From an uncultured Ruminiclostridium sp. (GTDB lineage: Bacteria > Bacillota > Clostridia > Oscillospirales > Ruminococcaceae), in assembly GCA_947630175.1 (NCBI GenBank), contig CANRGJ010000006.1, forward strand, positions 62,001-126,000: a DNA stretch of 64,000 nt. Reading direction: 5' to 3'. Below the pieces are notes generated by a model, which worked only from the letters and a program-made list of their open reading frames with translations, was not told the origin of the DNA and ran no database searches. This document shows, in pieces, positions 41,014 through 48,120 of this stretch; position 1 is the stretch's first letter; each line of letters starts with the position of its first letter. Position numbers and translations under genes: made by a program.

Positions 41014-42588
41014 TTATTCTATATCGTGCAGATCGTCGTCTTCATCTTCGTCGTCCAACGAGTTTATCAATGTTTTCTTGTAGCGCTTGTACAGGAATAT
41101 CGTTATTCCCGCCGCAGCGATACAGATAAGGCTTTCGATAATTATTATCAGCGGGCTGAAAGCGGTGCTTTCCTTGGCATTGACCGTTATGATGCAGGTG
41201 GCTTCCGCCTGACCGCCGTTCAGCAGCAGTGTTATAATTGCTTCGCCCGGGGTCTTGGCGGTAACAACTCCGTCTATCTGACCTACCGCCGCCACAAGGG
41301 GATTTGAGCTTTCATAGCTTATATCGGTGACTGAAGCGTCCTTCGGCTCATACAGATAGTCCAGCGAATATTCCTCTCCCGCTGTAAGCACTACTGTGGG
41401 GAAGGAAAAAGTCACCTTGTTTATCGCAAGCTGTCCCACCAGAGCCTCATAGCTTTCCATTCTGGTTAGGACGTTATTGTTGAACAGCAGGTACATTACC
41501 GTATCTCCGCCCAGCGTGAACTGACAAGGCGCGTATTCCGCACCCTGGATATAAATTGACAGAGCCTTCTGCTCTACCTGCTGGAACAGGAAATATCCGT
41601 TCAGGTCTGTTACCGTGCTGAGATTATCCACCACAAGATGTACGCCTGAAATAGGCTTTCCGTTTCCGTCATACAAATATCCCGAAAGGGAAGCTGTGAC
41701 GAACGCCACGTCTGCCGAAACGGTAACATTGACATAAGCGCTTTGTCCGCCGCCCTCTATGTGTATCCTTGTCTGACCCTCGCCAACGGCGGTCATAAGT
41801 CCGTTTCCGTCAACGGTCACCACGGCGGTGTCTTCAGAAGTATAGATTATCGCATATCCTTCCGCGGCATCTTCAGGAAACAGTCTTGCGTTTATCTGCG
41901 CCGCCGCGCCTACGTTAAGGGTAAATTCGGACTGCTCCACCTCTAAGGAATCGGGCGTCTTGACAGGGTCTGTAACTCCGATTATCGCGGAAGCGTTCAG
42001 CCCTCCCGTAATGACGTAAACAGTTGCAATACCCGGTCCTACCGCGGTTATGTATCCTAATTCGTCGACCGTCACCACATTTGTGTCAGAGCTGGAAAAT
42101 GTGACGGGAGGATATCCTTCCGCATTTTCAAGCTGATACGTAAGCTGCACGCTGTCGCCTGTCAGCATATTGTACTCGTAAAATCCCAAAGTAATAGTTG
42201 CATATACTACGGGAGGAGTTGTCGTATCCGAACCCGAATCAGACGGCGTCGTGGTGTCGCTCACGGGAGGAGGATCCGTCACAGGCGGCGGAGTTGTGGG
42301 AGGAGTCACAGGCGGAGGAGGCGTGGGAGTAGTAGTGACAGGCGGCTCAATGGGAGGAGTCGTGGTAGGCGGCTCGGGGTCGGTTACGGGCGGCTCTGTC
42401 TCCTCTGTGGTGCTTTCTTCAGGCGGCTCGTCCTCTGTCGTTTCACTGGTGATGTGAGGAAAAGGTCCGAAAAAGTTCGGCTCAGACGGCTCCGAATATG
42501 CATATACCGACGCCGATATCCCCGCCAGCAAAGCGGCTGCGGTGATAACGGGCAGTACGCGGTTCAGTTTTTTCCTAAATTTCAGCAT
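41014..42588 (-). CDS. Surface protein with Pro/Thr-rich stalk and BIG2 Ig-like repeats
   Basis: The 524-residue protein has a signal peptide (to about residue 31, ISASVYA), a Pro/Thr/Glu-rich stalk (about 50-125, TTPPIEPPVTTT type), and three bacterial Ig-like (BIG2) units at about 130-205, 212-293 and 393-470. A carboxypeptidase-regulatory-like unit (LSGYLYDGNGKPISGVHLVV) lies between the second and third. A C-terminal membrane helix (about 478-500) and an acidic cytoplasmic tail (DDEDEDDD) follow. The stalk near the N-terminus and anchor at the C-terminus suggest a cell-wall-spanning protein. It lies inside the polysaccharide cluster but runs opposite to it, only 29 bases from the start of the divergent glycosyltransferase gene. 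Confidence 0.88.
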   Translation of the reverse strand: MLKFRKKLNRVLPVITAAALLAGISASVYAYSEPSEPNFFGPFPHITSETTEDEPPEESTTEETEPPVTDPEPPTTTPPIEPPVTTTPTPPPPVTPPTTPPPVTDPPPVSDTTTPSDSGSDTTTPPVVYATITLGFYEYNMLTGDSVQLTYQLENAEGYPPVTFSSSDTNVVTVDELGYITAVGPGIATVYVITGGLNASAIIGVTDPVKTPDSLEVEQSEFTLNVGAAAQINARLFPEDAAEGYAIIYTSEDTAVVTVDGNGLMTAVGEGQTRIHIEGGGQSAYVNVTVSADVAFVTASLSGYLYDGNGKPISGVHLVVDNLSTVTDLNGYFLFQQVEQKALSIYIQGAEYAPCQFTLGGDTVMYLLFNNNVLTRMESYEALVGQLAINKVTFSFPTVVLTAGEEYSLDYLYEPKDASVTDISYESSNPLVAAVGQIDGVVTAKTPGEAIITLLLNGGQAEATCIITVNAKESTAFSPLIIIIESLICIAAAGITIFLYKRYKKTLINSLDDEDEDDDLHDIE

Positions 42589-42617
42589 AAAAAATTCTTC
42601 CTTTTTAACGGTGATTT

Positions 42618-43700
42618 ATGAAAAAAATTTTAATGATCGCTTCAGCGGTTTCCCATTTTGAAAACTTCCATATTCCGTATATCAAAGCTCTCAGCGAGCA
42701 GGGAAACGTCATACACACTGCGGCTTTGGAAAGCTATAAGAACCCCTTTGTGCAGCGGCACGTACAGCTTCCTTTCCGCAAAAAGCTGTTCCACCCCAGC
42801 AATATAAAGGTGATATTCGTTCTTGCAAAGCTTATGCGTAAGGAAAAGTATGACGTCGTATGCACTAACTCAACTCTTGCAGGCTTTTGCGGGCGTATGG
42901 CGCTGATACTTTCAGGCTGCAAAGGCACTGCCGCGCTCCACATCTGCCACGGCTATCTGTTTTCCGACGGCAAGGGGCTTAAAAACAAAGTGTATTTGTT
43001 TTTCGAGAAGCTGGTCCGCCGCCGCACGGACCGCCTTGCGGTGATGAACGGTGAGGATCTTGCCATAGCGGAAAAATATTCCCTAGGCAGGAGCATTATA
43101 TATATAAATGGTATGGGACTTGACGGTTCAAAATTTCCCCAATTGCCTGTACAAAAGACCTCAGCCCTGCGAAAGGAGCTTGGCGCAGGAGAGAATACCA
43201 CGCTTTTCCTTTGCGCCGCAGAATTTTCCCCCCGCAAAAATCAGCGGGTGATACTTCATGCCTGCTCCCTGCTGAAAGACAAGGACTATATCATAGCCTT
43301 TGCAGGAAGCGGAGAACTGCTTGAAGACTGCAAGGCGCTTGCAAAGGAGCTTGATGTTGAAAAGCACGTCCGCTTTCTGGGACTTCGTAGCGATATGAAC
43401 TGCCTTTTCCGCGCCGCCGACTGTCTCGTTTCCGCCAGCATTTACGAAGGAATGCCCTTCAACGTTATGGAAGCGCTTTACTGCGGCGACAACGTTATCC
43501 TCAGCGACGCAAAGGGCAATCGTGACCTTGCGGACGGATCGCAGCTTTATCCCTGCGGCGATTTTAAGGCGTTGTCCCTGCTTATGGAAAAAGCAAGCCC
43601 TCTTGCTGAGCATAAAAACCGTCTTGATAAAAAATATCTTCTTGCCGACGCTCTGGAAAAAAATATCGGACTTTACGACATGGAAAATATTTCACCCTGA
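42618..43700 (+). CDS. Glycosyltransferase family 4
   Basis: The 360-residue protein is a GT-B-fold transferase. The N-domain (KKILMIASAVSHFENFHIPY, VCTNSTLAGFCGRMA, LHICHGYLFSDGKGL) is of the EpsD/capsule type. The C-domain has AAEFSPRKNQRVILHA, FAGSGELLEDCKALA and the donor-binding SIYEGMPFNVMEALYCG motif with the typical EX7E-like pair. It adds one sugar to the growing lipid-linked repeat in the cytoplasm. The ATG has only a weak GGTGA site. Its promoter must lie in or before the 29-base divergent gap. Confidence 0.92.
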   Translation: MKKILMIASAVSHFENFHIPYIKALSEQGNVIHTAALESYKNPFVQRHVQLPFRKKLFHPSNIKVIFVLAKLMRKEKYDVVCTNSTLAGFCGRMALILSGCKGTAALHICHGYLFSDGKGLKNKVYLFFEKLVRRRTDRLAVMNGEDLAIAEKYSLGRSIIYINGMGLDGSKFPQLPVQKTSALRKELGAGENTTLFLCAAEFSPRKNQRVILHACSLLKDKDYIIAFAGSGELLEDCKALAKELDVEKHVRFLGLRSDMNCLFRAADCLVSASIYEGMPFNVMEALYCGDNVILSDAKGNRDLADGSQLYPCGDFKALSLLMEKASPLAEHKNRLDKKYLLADALEKNIGLYDMENISP

Positions 43701-43858
43701 CAATATATGTCAATCGTCGCAAATGCTTTCAGAATGACATATTTTAGCATTTTCCCGTATATATAATTATACACTAAAATTATACTTTTGTCCAGTACCT
43801 TGAAGAAAAAGGAAAAATCAAAAAAGTTTCACAGCATTTTTCACAAATCGAAAAAAGA

Positions 43859-43893
43859 AAAATTGTTTATTTATAATGCAATTTAACAATTTT
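43859..43893. repeat. 9-bp inverted repeat AAAATTGTT/AACAATTTT
   Basis: It lies in the 319-base gap between the glycosyltransferase and the EpsG-like gene, just upstream of the promoter at 43917. With 17 bases in the loop it could be an AT-rich operator or a weak terminator. Confidence 0.35.
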
Positions 43894-43916
43894 GAGTCAA
43901 AAATGAAAAAAGGGTA

Positions 43917-43962
43917 TTGACTATCAAAAACGATGGTGTTATAATCAAACTATCAAAAACGA
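43917..43962 (+). promoter_or_regulatory. Promoter of the EpsG-like gene flanked by 14-bp direct repeats
   Basis: TTGACT (43917-43922), 17 bases, TATAAT (43940-43945). The sequence ACTATCAAAAACGA is found at 43920-43933 (over the -35/spacer) and again at 43949-43962 (over the transcription start), 29 bases apart. Repeats in these places are typical operator pairs. Confidence 0.7.
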
Positions 43963-44019
43963 CCGAAGTATTTACATACGGTCTTGACAAAAAAGAAAGT
44001 GGTGACGGGTGGGTAGCTG

Positions 44020-45243
44020 ATGCTTGTATACTTGATAAACATTCTCCTTATTATGGTATGGGCATTGGTTTTCCGCATCGGCAAGCGCACAGTATTAAAA
44101 AAGATACTTTACGTTTGCGTCTGCTTTATCCAGCTTTACCTCATTTCTGCACTCCGCTATCAGGTCGGCGGTGACTATGGTATGTACACCGATGGTTTTT
44201 TCAGTATGGTAGTGAGTACGTCAAGGTACGGTTTTTTTGAATCGCTGTCCTACAAGGACTGGGAAATAGGATATATTTTCATTTGCAAGGTCATTGGTCT
44301 TTTCACTTCGGACTATAAGATCTTCATAATGATAATATCTATTTTCCCGCTGATAGGTCCCGCCTATCTGATAGCGAGATATTCAAAGAATACATTCGTT
44401 TCAATGTTTTTGTACGTTAACCTTTACCTCTTCTATATGGATATGAACTTTGTCCGTCAGGCGATAGCGATGTCCATTATGTGCTTTGCGTACAGCTTCA
44501 TAGTTGAGAAAAAGTTCTGGCGTTTCCTGTTGGTGACAGTCATAGCGGCGTTGTTCCACCTCACAGTGCTTTATATGATACCTGTTTTCATAATGTGCAT
44601 ACTGAAGGTGAACACAAGAAAGTTGTTGCTGTACCTTTTCGGATTGCTTTTCTACTACATTCTTTCCGACGGGCTTCTGAACATAGTGCTTTCAAAGTTC
44701 CATATGGAATACAGCAATTCGGTTTTCATTGAAAACGGCGTTTACGTGCGTTATGCATTCTATCCGCTGCTGATATGTGCGGCGATGGTTCTCCTTTCCT
44801 ATTACCTGAAGAACATTACTCCTCAGATGAACGTTCTCATTCATATGACCCTGCTGATGGGCTTCTGGCAGATAGTGATGACCAAGCACGCATTATTTGA
44901 GCGATTTTCATATTACACGATGCTTTTCGTAGTGATCGCAGTTCCCGAAGCGATAAGGGAATTTACCTTACAGTACAGGGCAAACCTCACTGAGAAATAT
45001 TCGGAAAGCTATCATGGAGCCGAGGAGGACAAGACCCGAAGAGTCAAAGTAAAGGTCAATGCCAAGGCAAACAAAATGGTTATAATAATAACCGCATCGG
45101 TTTTGGTTCTGGCATTCGCCTACAATATGATGGGTCTTATCATTCCGGAAAAGGGAGTTCACAGCGTTCTCCCGTATAAGACCAGCTTAGGCTGGGATAT
45201 CCCCAGCATAGACGGTCTGTTTAAATCAGGTAATAGCGTTTAA
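44020..45243 (+). CDS. EpsG-family (Wzy-like) polysaccharide polymerase membrane protein
   Basis: The 407-residue protein has about ten membrane helices. Family marks are LYLISALRYQVGGDYGMYTDGF near residue 38-59 and the short YLFYMDMNFVRQAIAMSIM segment near 143-162, as in EpsG/Wzy. Such proteins polymerise or process exopolysaccharide repeat units at the outer face. The last 70 residues are basic and end with another membrane segment. The ribosome binding site before the ATG is weak (GGTGGGTAG). The gene has its own promoter with a direct-repeat pair. No separate flippase gene is seen in the window. Confidence 0.85.
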   Translation: MLVYLINILLIMVWALVFRIGKRTVLKKILYVCVCFIQLYLISALRYQVGGDYGMYTDGFFSMVVSTSRYGFFESLSYKDWEIGYIFICKVIGLFTSDYKIFIMIISIFPLIGPAYLIARYSKNTFVSMFLYVNLYLFYMDMNFVRQAIAMSIMCFAYSFIVEKKFWRFLLVTVIAALFHLTVLYMIPVFIMCILKVNTRKLLLYLFGLLFYYILSDGLLNIVLSKFHMEYSNSVFIENGVYVRYAFYPLLICAAMVLLSYYLKNITPQMNVLIHMTLLMGFWQIVMTKHALFERFSYYTMLFVVIAVPEAIREFTLQYRANLTEKYSESYHGAEEDKTRRVKVKVNAKANKMVIIITASVLVLAFAYNMMGLIIPEKGVHSVLPYKTSLGWDIPSIDGLFKSGNSV

Positions 45244-45292
45244 AAAGCGTTATTCGATAAAACAAAAAATATTTTTTGGAGGAATACTTACG

Positions 45293-45886
45293 ATGAAGAA
45301 AGTTCTTTCCGCTGCAATTGCTCTGACTGCTGTTGCAGCAATGAGCGTTTCCGCTCTGGCAATCGATCCAGGCGCTACCAATGGTTCTGCTGACGGTACT
45401 GCTGATGCAACCGGTAAGGTAGAAACCAGCGTTGCTACTATTGAAGGCCTTAACGAAGGCGACAAGGTAACTGTTGTTGTAGAAGCAGTTTCTACTGTTG
45501 AAGACGCTGTTCAGACTGCTGTTGAAGGCGAGGCTGGCAAGGGCACTAAGGTGAACACATCTGTTACTATCACTGGCGTTACACTTGGCGATGGTCAGAC
45601 CGCTACTGTTACTGTTGCTTATGATGGTGCTTCCAACAAGGTTGTTTATGTAAGCGATGATGGTGAAACTGTTGAAGTGATTGATCTTACTGTATCCGAT
45701 GACAAGAAGACTGCTTCTTTCAAGACCACTCACTTCTCTACCTTCTATCTGGTAACTGTTCCTGAAGTAGGCACCCCCGGCGATGATGAAGGCGATGACA
45801 AGAACGAGCCTACCGGCGTTGTTCTGGCTATCGTTCCTGCTGCCGTAGCTGCTGCCGCAGTAGTTGTTTCCAAGAAGAGAAAGTAA
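45293..45886 (+). CDS. Surface protein with NEPTG C-terminal anchor, highly expressed type
   Basis: The 197-residue protein has a signal peptide (MKKVLSAAIALTAVAAMSVS, cleavage after ALA near 23), a Thr/Val/Asp-rich beta-type domain (about 30-165, VETSVATIEGLNEGDKVTVV), and a C-terminus NEPTGVVLAIVPAAV, hydrophobic stretch, KKRK. This matches the tail of the LRR protein at 31932-33116. Codon use is very biased (GCT, GTT, ACT, AAG, GAA), unlike the GCC/GCG-rich neighbours, which suggests heavy expression rather than foreign origin. GGAGG lies 10 bases before the ATG. A strong terminator follows. I do not recognise the domain. Confidence 0.85.
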   Translation: MKKVLSAAIALTAVAAMSVSALAIDPGATNGSADGTADATGKVETSVATIEGLNEGDKVTVVVEAVSTVEDAVQTAVEGEAGKGTKVNTSVTITGVTLGDGQTATVTVAYDGASNKVVYVSDDGETVEVIDLTVSDDKKTASFKTTHFSTFYLVTVPEVGTPGDDEGDDKNEPTGVVLAIVPAAVAAAAVVVSKKRK

Positions 45887-45915
45887 TTTCCCGAATAAGG
45901 AATAACTGAACAAAC

Positions 45916-45953
45916 AACAGTGCAGTGCACAATAAGCACTGCACTGTTTTTTT
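45916..45953 (+). terminator. Strong terminator after the surface protein gene
   Basis: AACAGTGCAGTGC/GCACTGCACTGTT, 13 bp, with a 7-base loop and a T7 run. Confidence 0.92.
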
Positions 45954-45975
45954 AAGAGAAAAGCTAAGGCGCACC

Positions 45976-46001
45976 GCCCGTTCCCGTCTGCGGGAACGGG
46001 C
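45976..46001 (+). promoter_or_regulatory. Perfect 11-bp GC hairpin in the leader of the COG5610-like gene
   Basis: GCCCGTTCCCG-TCTG-CGGGAACGGGC, flanked by AAGGC and GCCTT which could extend it. It lies 28 bases before the start codon at 46030 and has no T-run, so a role in translation or mRNA stability is more likely than termination. Confidence 0.55.
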
Positions 46002-46029
46002 AGGGACTGCCTTACGTTCAAGGATCTAT

Positions 46030-47286
46030 ATGCAGGTTACATATAATAACACGGTAATAACCGAAAAGGACCCGGTGGCTCAGGCGGTCACCCAAAGCGT
46101 GACTGCGCCCGTTATGTGCGATTTTATCGGCTGGGTGCTGAAAAGCGCCGAGCAAAAAGGCATAAAGCGGCTGTACTTTCTTGCCAGAGACGGCTGGATA
46201 ATGCACAAAACCGCACAAAAAATTGCTGAAAAGTCGGGACTTGACGTTGAACTAAATTATCTCTACTGTTCGAGAATGTCCCTGCGAAACGCTGCCCTCT
46301 GCGATTTAGGCGAGGAGGCGTACCGCTACCTGCTGGAGGGGGGCTTTGCCCTGACCCCCGCGGTAATACTCGGCAGATTAAGGCTCAGCGAAGAACAGCG
46401 CAAAAGCGTATATCTTGATATAAACTATGACGGCGACGAGAATACGGAAATGGGAAAAGCGGCGGCGGCCGACTTTTGTGGCAAATTGAGAAAAAGCGCC
46501 GTGTACAACGCCCTGATGAGAGAAATTTCCCTTTCCTGCAAAGAAAACGCACTTTTTTACCTGCGTCAGGAGGGACTTACGTCCGACGTTCCCTACGCAT
46601 TGGTAGACAGCGGCTGGACGGGTTCTGTCCAGCGTATGCTGAGAGTGCTGACGGGAAGACCGCAGACAGGCTTTTACTTTGGCTTGTACGGCAGACCTGA
46701 CAGCGCAGACGGCGAATTTAACGCCTATCTTTTTGACAAAAGCACAGACGTGCGCCTTGTTTCCCGCTTCAACAACCACTTGTTCGAGGCGGTATGCGGC
46801 GCTCCACACGGAATGACCGTGGGATATGAGGTGAGAGAGGAAAGGGCATATCCAGTTTTCAACAATGAGAACAGCCTTAATTCCCAAAGCTCATTACTGC
46901 TCACACAGGAGCAAACAATTTACGACTACATAGAGGGCAAATTTATCCTGCCCGATGAAATAAAGACGATGAAACAGCGGCAGAGCTTTGCGTTTCCCCT
47001 GCTTGACAAGCTGATGTTCACCCCCGAAAGGGAGGTTGCGGAACGGTACGGCTCTCTGCTCTTTTCCGACGACCCCGCCGAGCTGTACAGTTTTCCTCTG
47101 GCGGCAAGGCTTGAGGACACTAAAAGATTATACCTTCTCCCCAGACTGAAAGAGAAATATTTCCGCAGGGACAAGCTTACAAGACCCGTATACTGGGGCT
47201 ACGCCACGGCGATACTCAGCGGCAAGGGCGGCTTTTGCCGATTTAATCTGCGGCTGTGGGAGATATTGTGGCTGCTCAAACGATAA
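46030..47286 (+). CDS. COG5610-like polysaccharide-cluster protein (no HAD domain)
   Basis: Start set at ATG 46030, with AAGGAT 7 bases upstream; the longer frame begins inside the terminator region. The 418-residue protein has the module found in COG5610 proteins: GIKRLYFLARDGWIMHKTAQ near 43-62, YLYCSRMSLRNAAL, and ALVDSGWTGSVQRMLRVLTG near 193-212, then GYEV and a helical C-terminus. The phrase FLARDG and a D-GW-GS motif recur in the 666-residue protein at 48121, where they follow an N-terminal HAD domain. Role unknown; such genes occur in capsule and glycan clusters and may act on a sugar or phosphate of the repeat unit. Confidence 0.75.
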   Translation: MQVTYNNTVITEKDPVAQAVTQSVTAPVMCDFIGWVLKSAEQKGIKRLYFLARDGWIMHKTAQKIAEKSGLDVELNYLYCSRMSLRNAALCDLGEEAYRYLLEGGFALTPAVILGRLRLSEEQRKSVYLDINYDGDENTEMGKAAAADFCGKLRKSAVYNALMREISLSCKENALFYLRQEGLTSDVPYALVDSGWTGSVQRMLRVLTGRPQTGFYFGLYGRPDSADGEFNAYLFDKSTDVRLVSRFNNHLFEAVCGAPHGMTVGYEVREERAYPVFNNENSLNSQSSLLLTQEQTIYDYIEGKFILPDEIKTMKQRQSFAFPLLDKLMFTPEREVAERYGSLLFSDDPAELYSFPLAARLEDTKRLYLLPRLKEKYFRRDKLTRPVYWGYATAILSGKGGFCRFNLRLWEILWLLKR

Positions 47287-47299
47287 ATTGGAGAGAACG

Positions 47300-48100
47300 A
47301 TGAAGATTTCCGTTATAATGCCTGTTTACGACCCCGACAGGGAACAGCTCAGGCAAGCCGTAAGCTCCGTTTTGGAGCAGGATATGAGGGACTTTGAGTT
47401 TATCATCTGCGACGATGGTTCAAAGCCTTATGTCAGGGAAATAATAACGGAAGAATTTTCCGACAGCAGGATAAAATATCTGCGAAACGAAAAAAACGGC
47501 GGCTGCGCCTATGCCCTTAACCGCTGCATAGAGGCGGCGCAAGGCGAGCTTCTGATACGCCAGGACGCCGATGATTATTCTCTTCCGGGAAGATTTTCCG
47601 CCTTGAAACAGGCGTACGAGCAGACGAACTTTGACATTATAGCCACGAATATAATTTTGTTTGATGAAAACGGGGAGTGGGGACACAGAGATTATCCCGC
47701 CACTCCCGATAAGAACGATTTTCTTTTTGCAGTGCCTTTTATGCACGGCGCCTGCGCTCTGAAAAGATCATCGGCGGTAAAGGCGGGAATGTACCCCGTA
47801 TCCGAAAAGACCGCCAGATGTGAGGAATACGCCTTGTTTATGACTATGTATTCTATGGGAGCAAGGGGAATGAACCTTCCACAGCGTCTTTACGCCTTTC
47901 GTGAGGACAGCGCCGCCGCACAGCGCCGCCGTTATTCCGACAAGATAAAGGAAGTAAGGGTCAAGGCGGAGGGCTTCAGAAAGCTGAAATTGTACCCGAA
48001 AGGCATAATTTACCTTGCAAAGCCGCTGATAGTGGGACTGATACCCCGCAAGCCGCTTGCTTGGATAAAGGACAAGGTATTTCACAGACGAAGCGACTGA
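47300..48100 (+). CDS. Glycosyltransferase family 2
   Basis: Start at ATG 47300, where GGAGAG stands four bases before it. The 266-residue protein has the GT2 fold: ISVIMPVYDPDREQLRQAVS, EFIICDDGSKPY, NGGCAYALNRCIEAAQGELL, and the DXD-type RQDADDYSLPGRF motif near 94-106 for nucleotide-sugar binding. FMHGACALKRSSAVKAGMYP and CEEYALFMTMY give the acceptor region. It adds one sugar to a lipid-linked glycan in the cytoplasm. No strong membrane helix is present beyond a hydrophobic C-terminal patch. It sits between the two COG5610-like genes. Confidence 0.93.
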   Translation: MKISVIMPVYDPDREQLRQAVSSVLEQDMRDFEFIICDDGSKPYVREIITEEFSDSRIKYLRNEKNGGCAYALNRCIEAAQGELLIRQDADDYSLPGRFSALKQAYEQTNFDIIATNIILFDENGEWGHRDYPATPDKNDFLFAVPFMHGACALKRSSAVKAGMYPVSEKTARCEEYALFMTMYSMGARGMNLPQRLYAFREDSAAAQRRRYSDKIKEVRVKAEGFRKLKLYPKGIIYLAKPLIVGLIPRKPLAWIKDKVFHRRSD

Positions 48101-48120
48101 TAAGGAAAGGGGGAAGAACA

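Noticed and set aside
43917-44174. 85-codon frame upstream of and overlapping the EpsG-like gene
   Set aside because: It begins inside the promoter -35 box and its sequence follows the direct repeats; no ribosome binding site.
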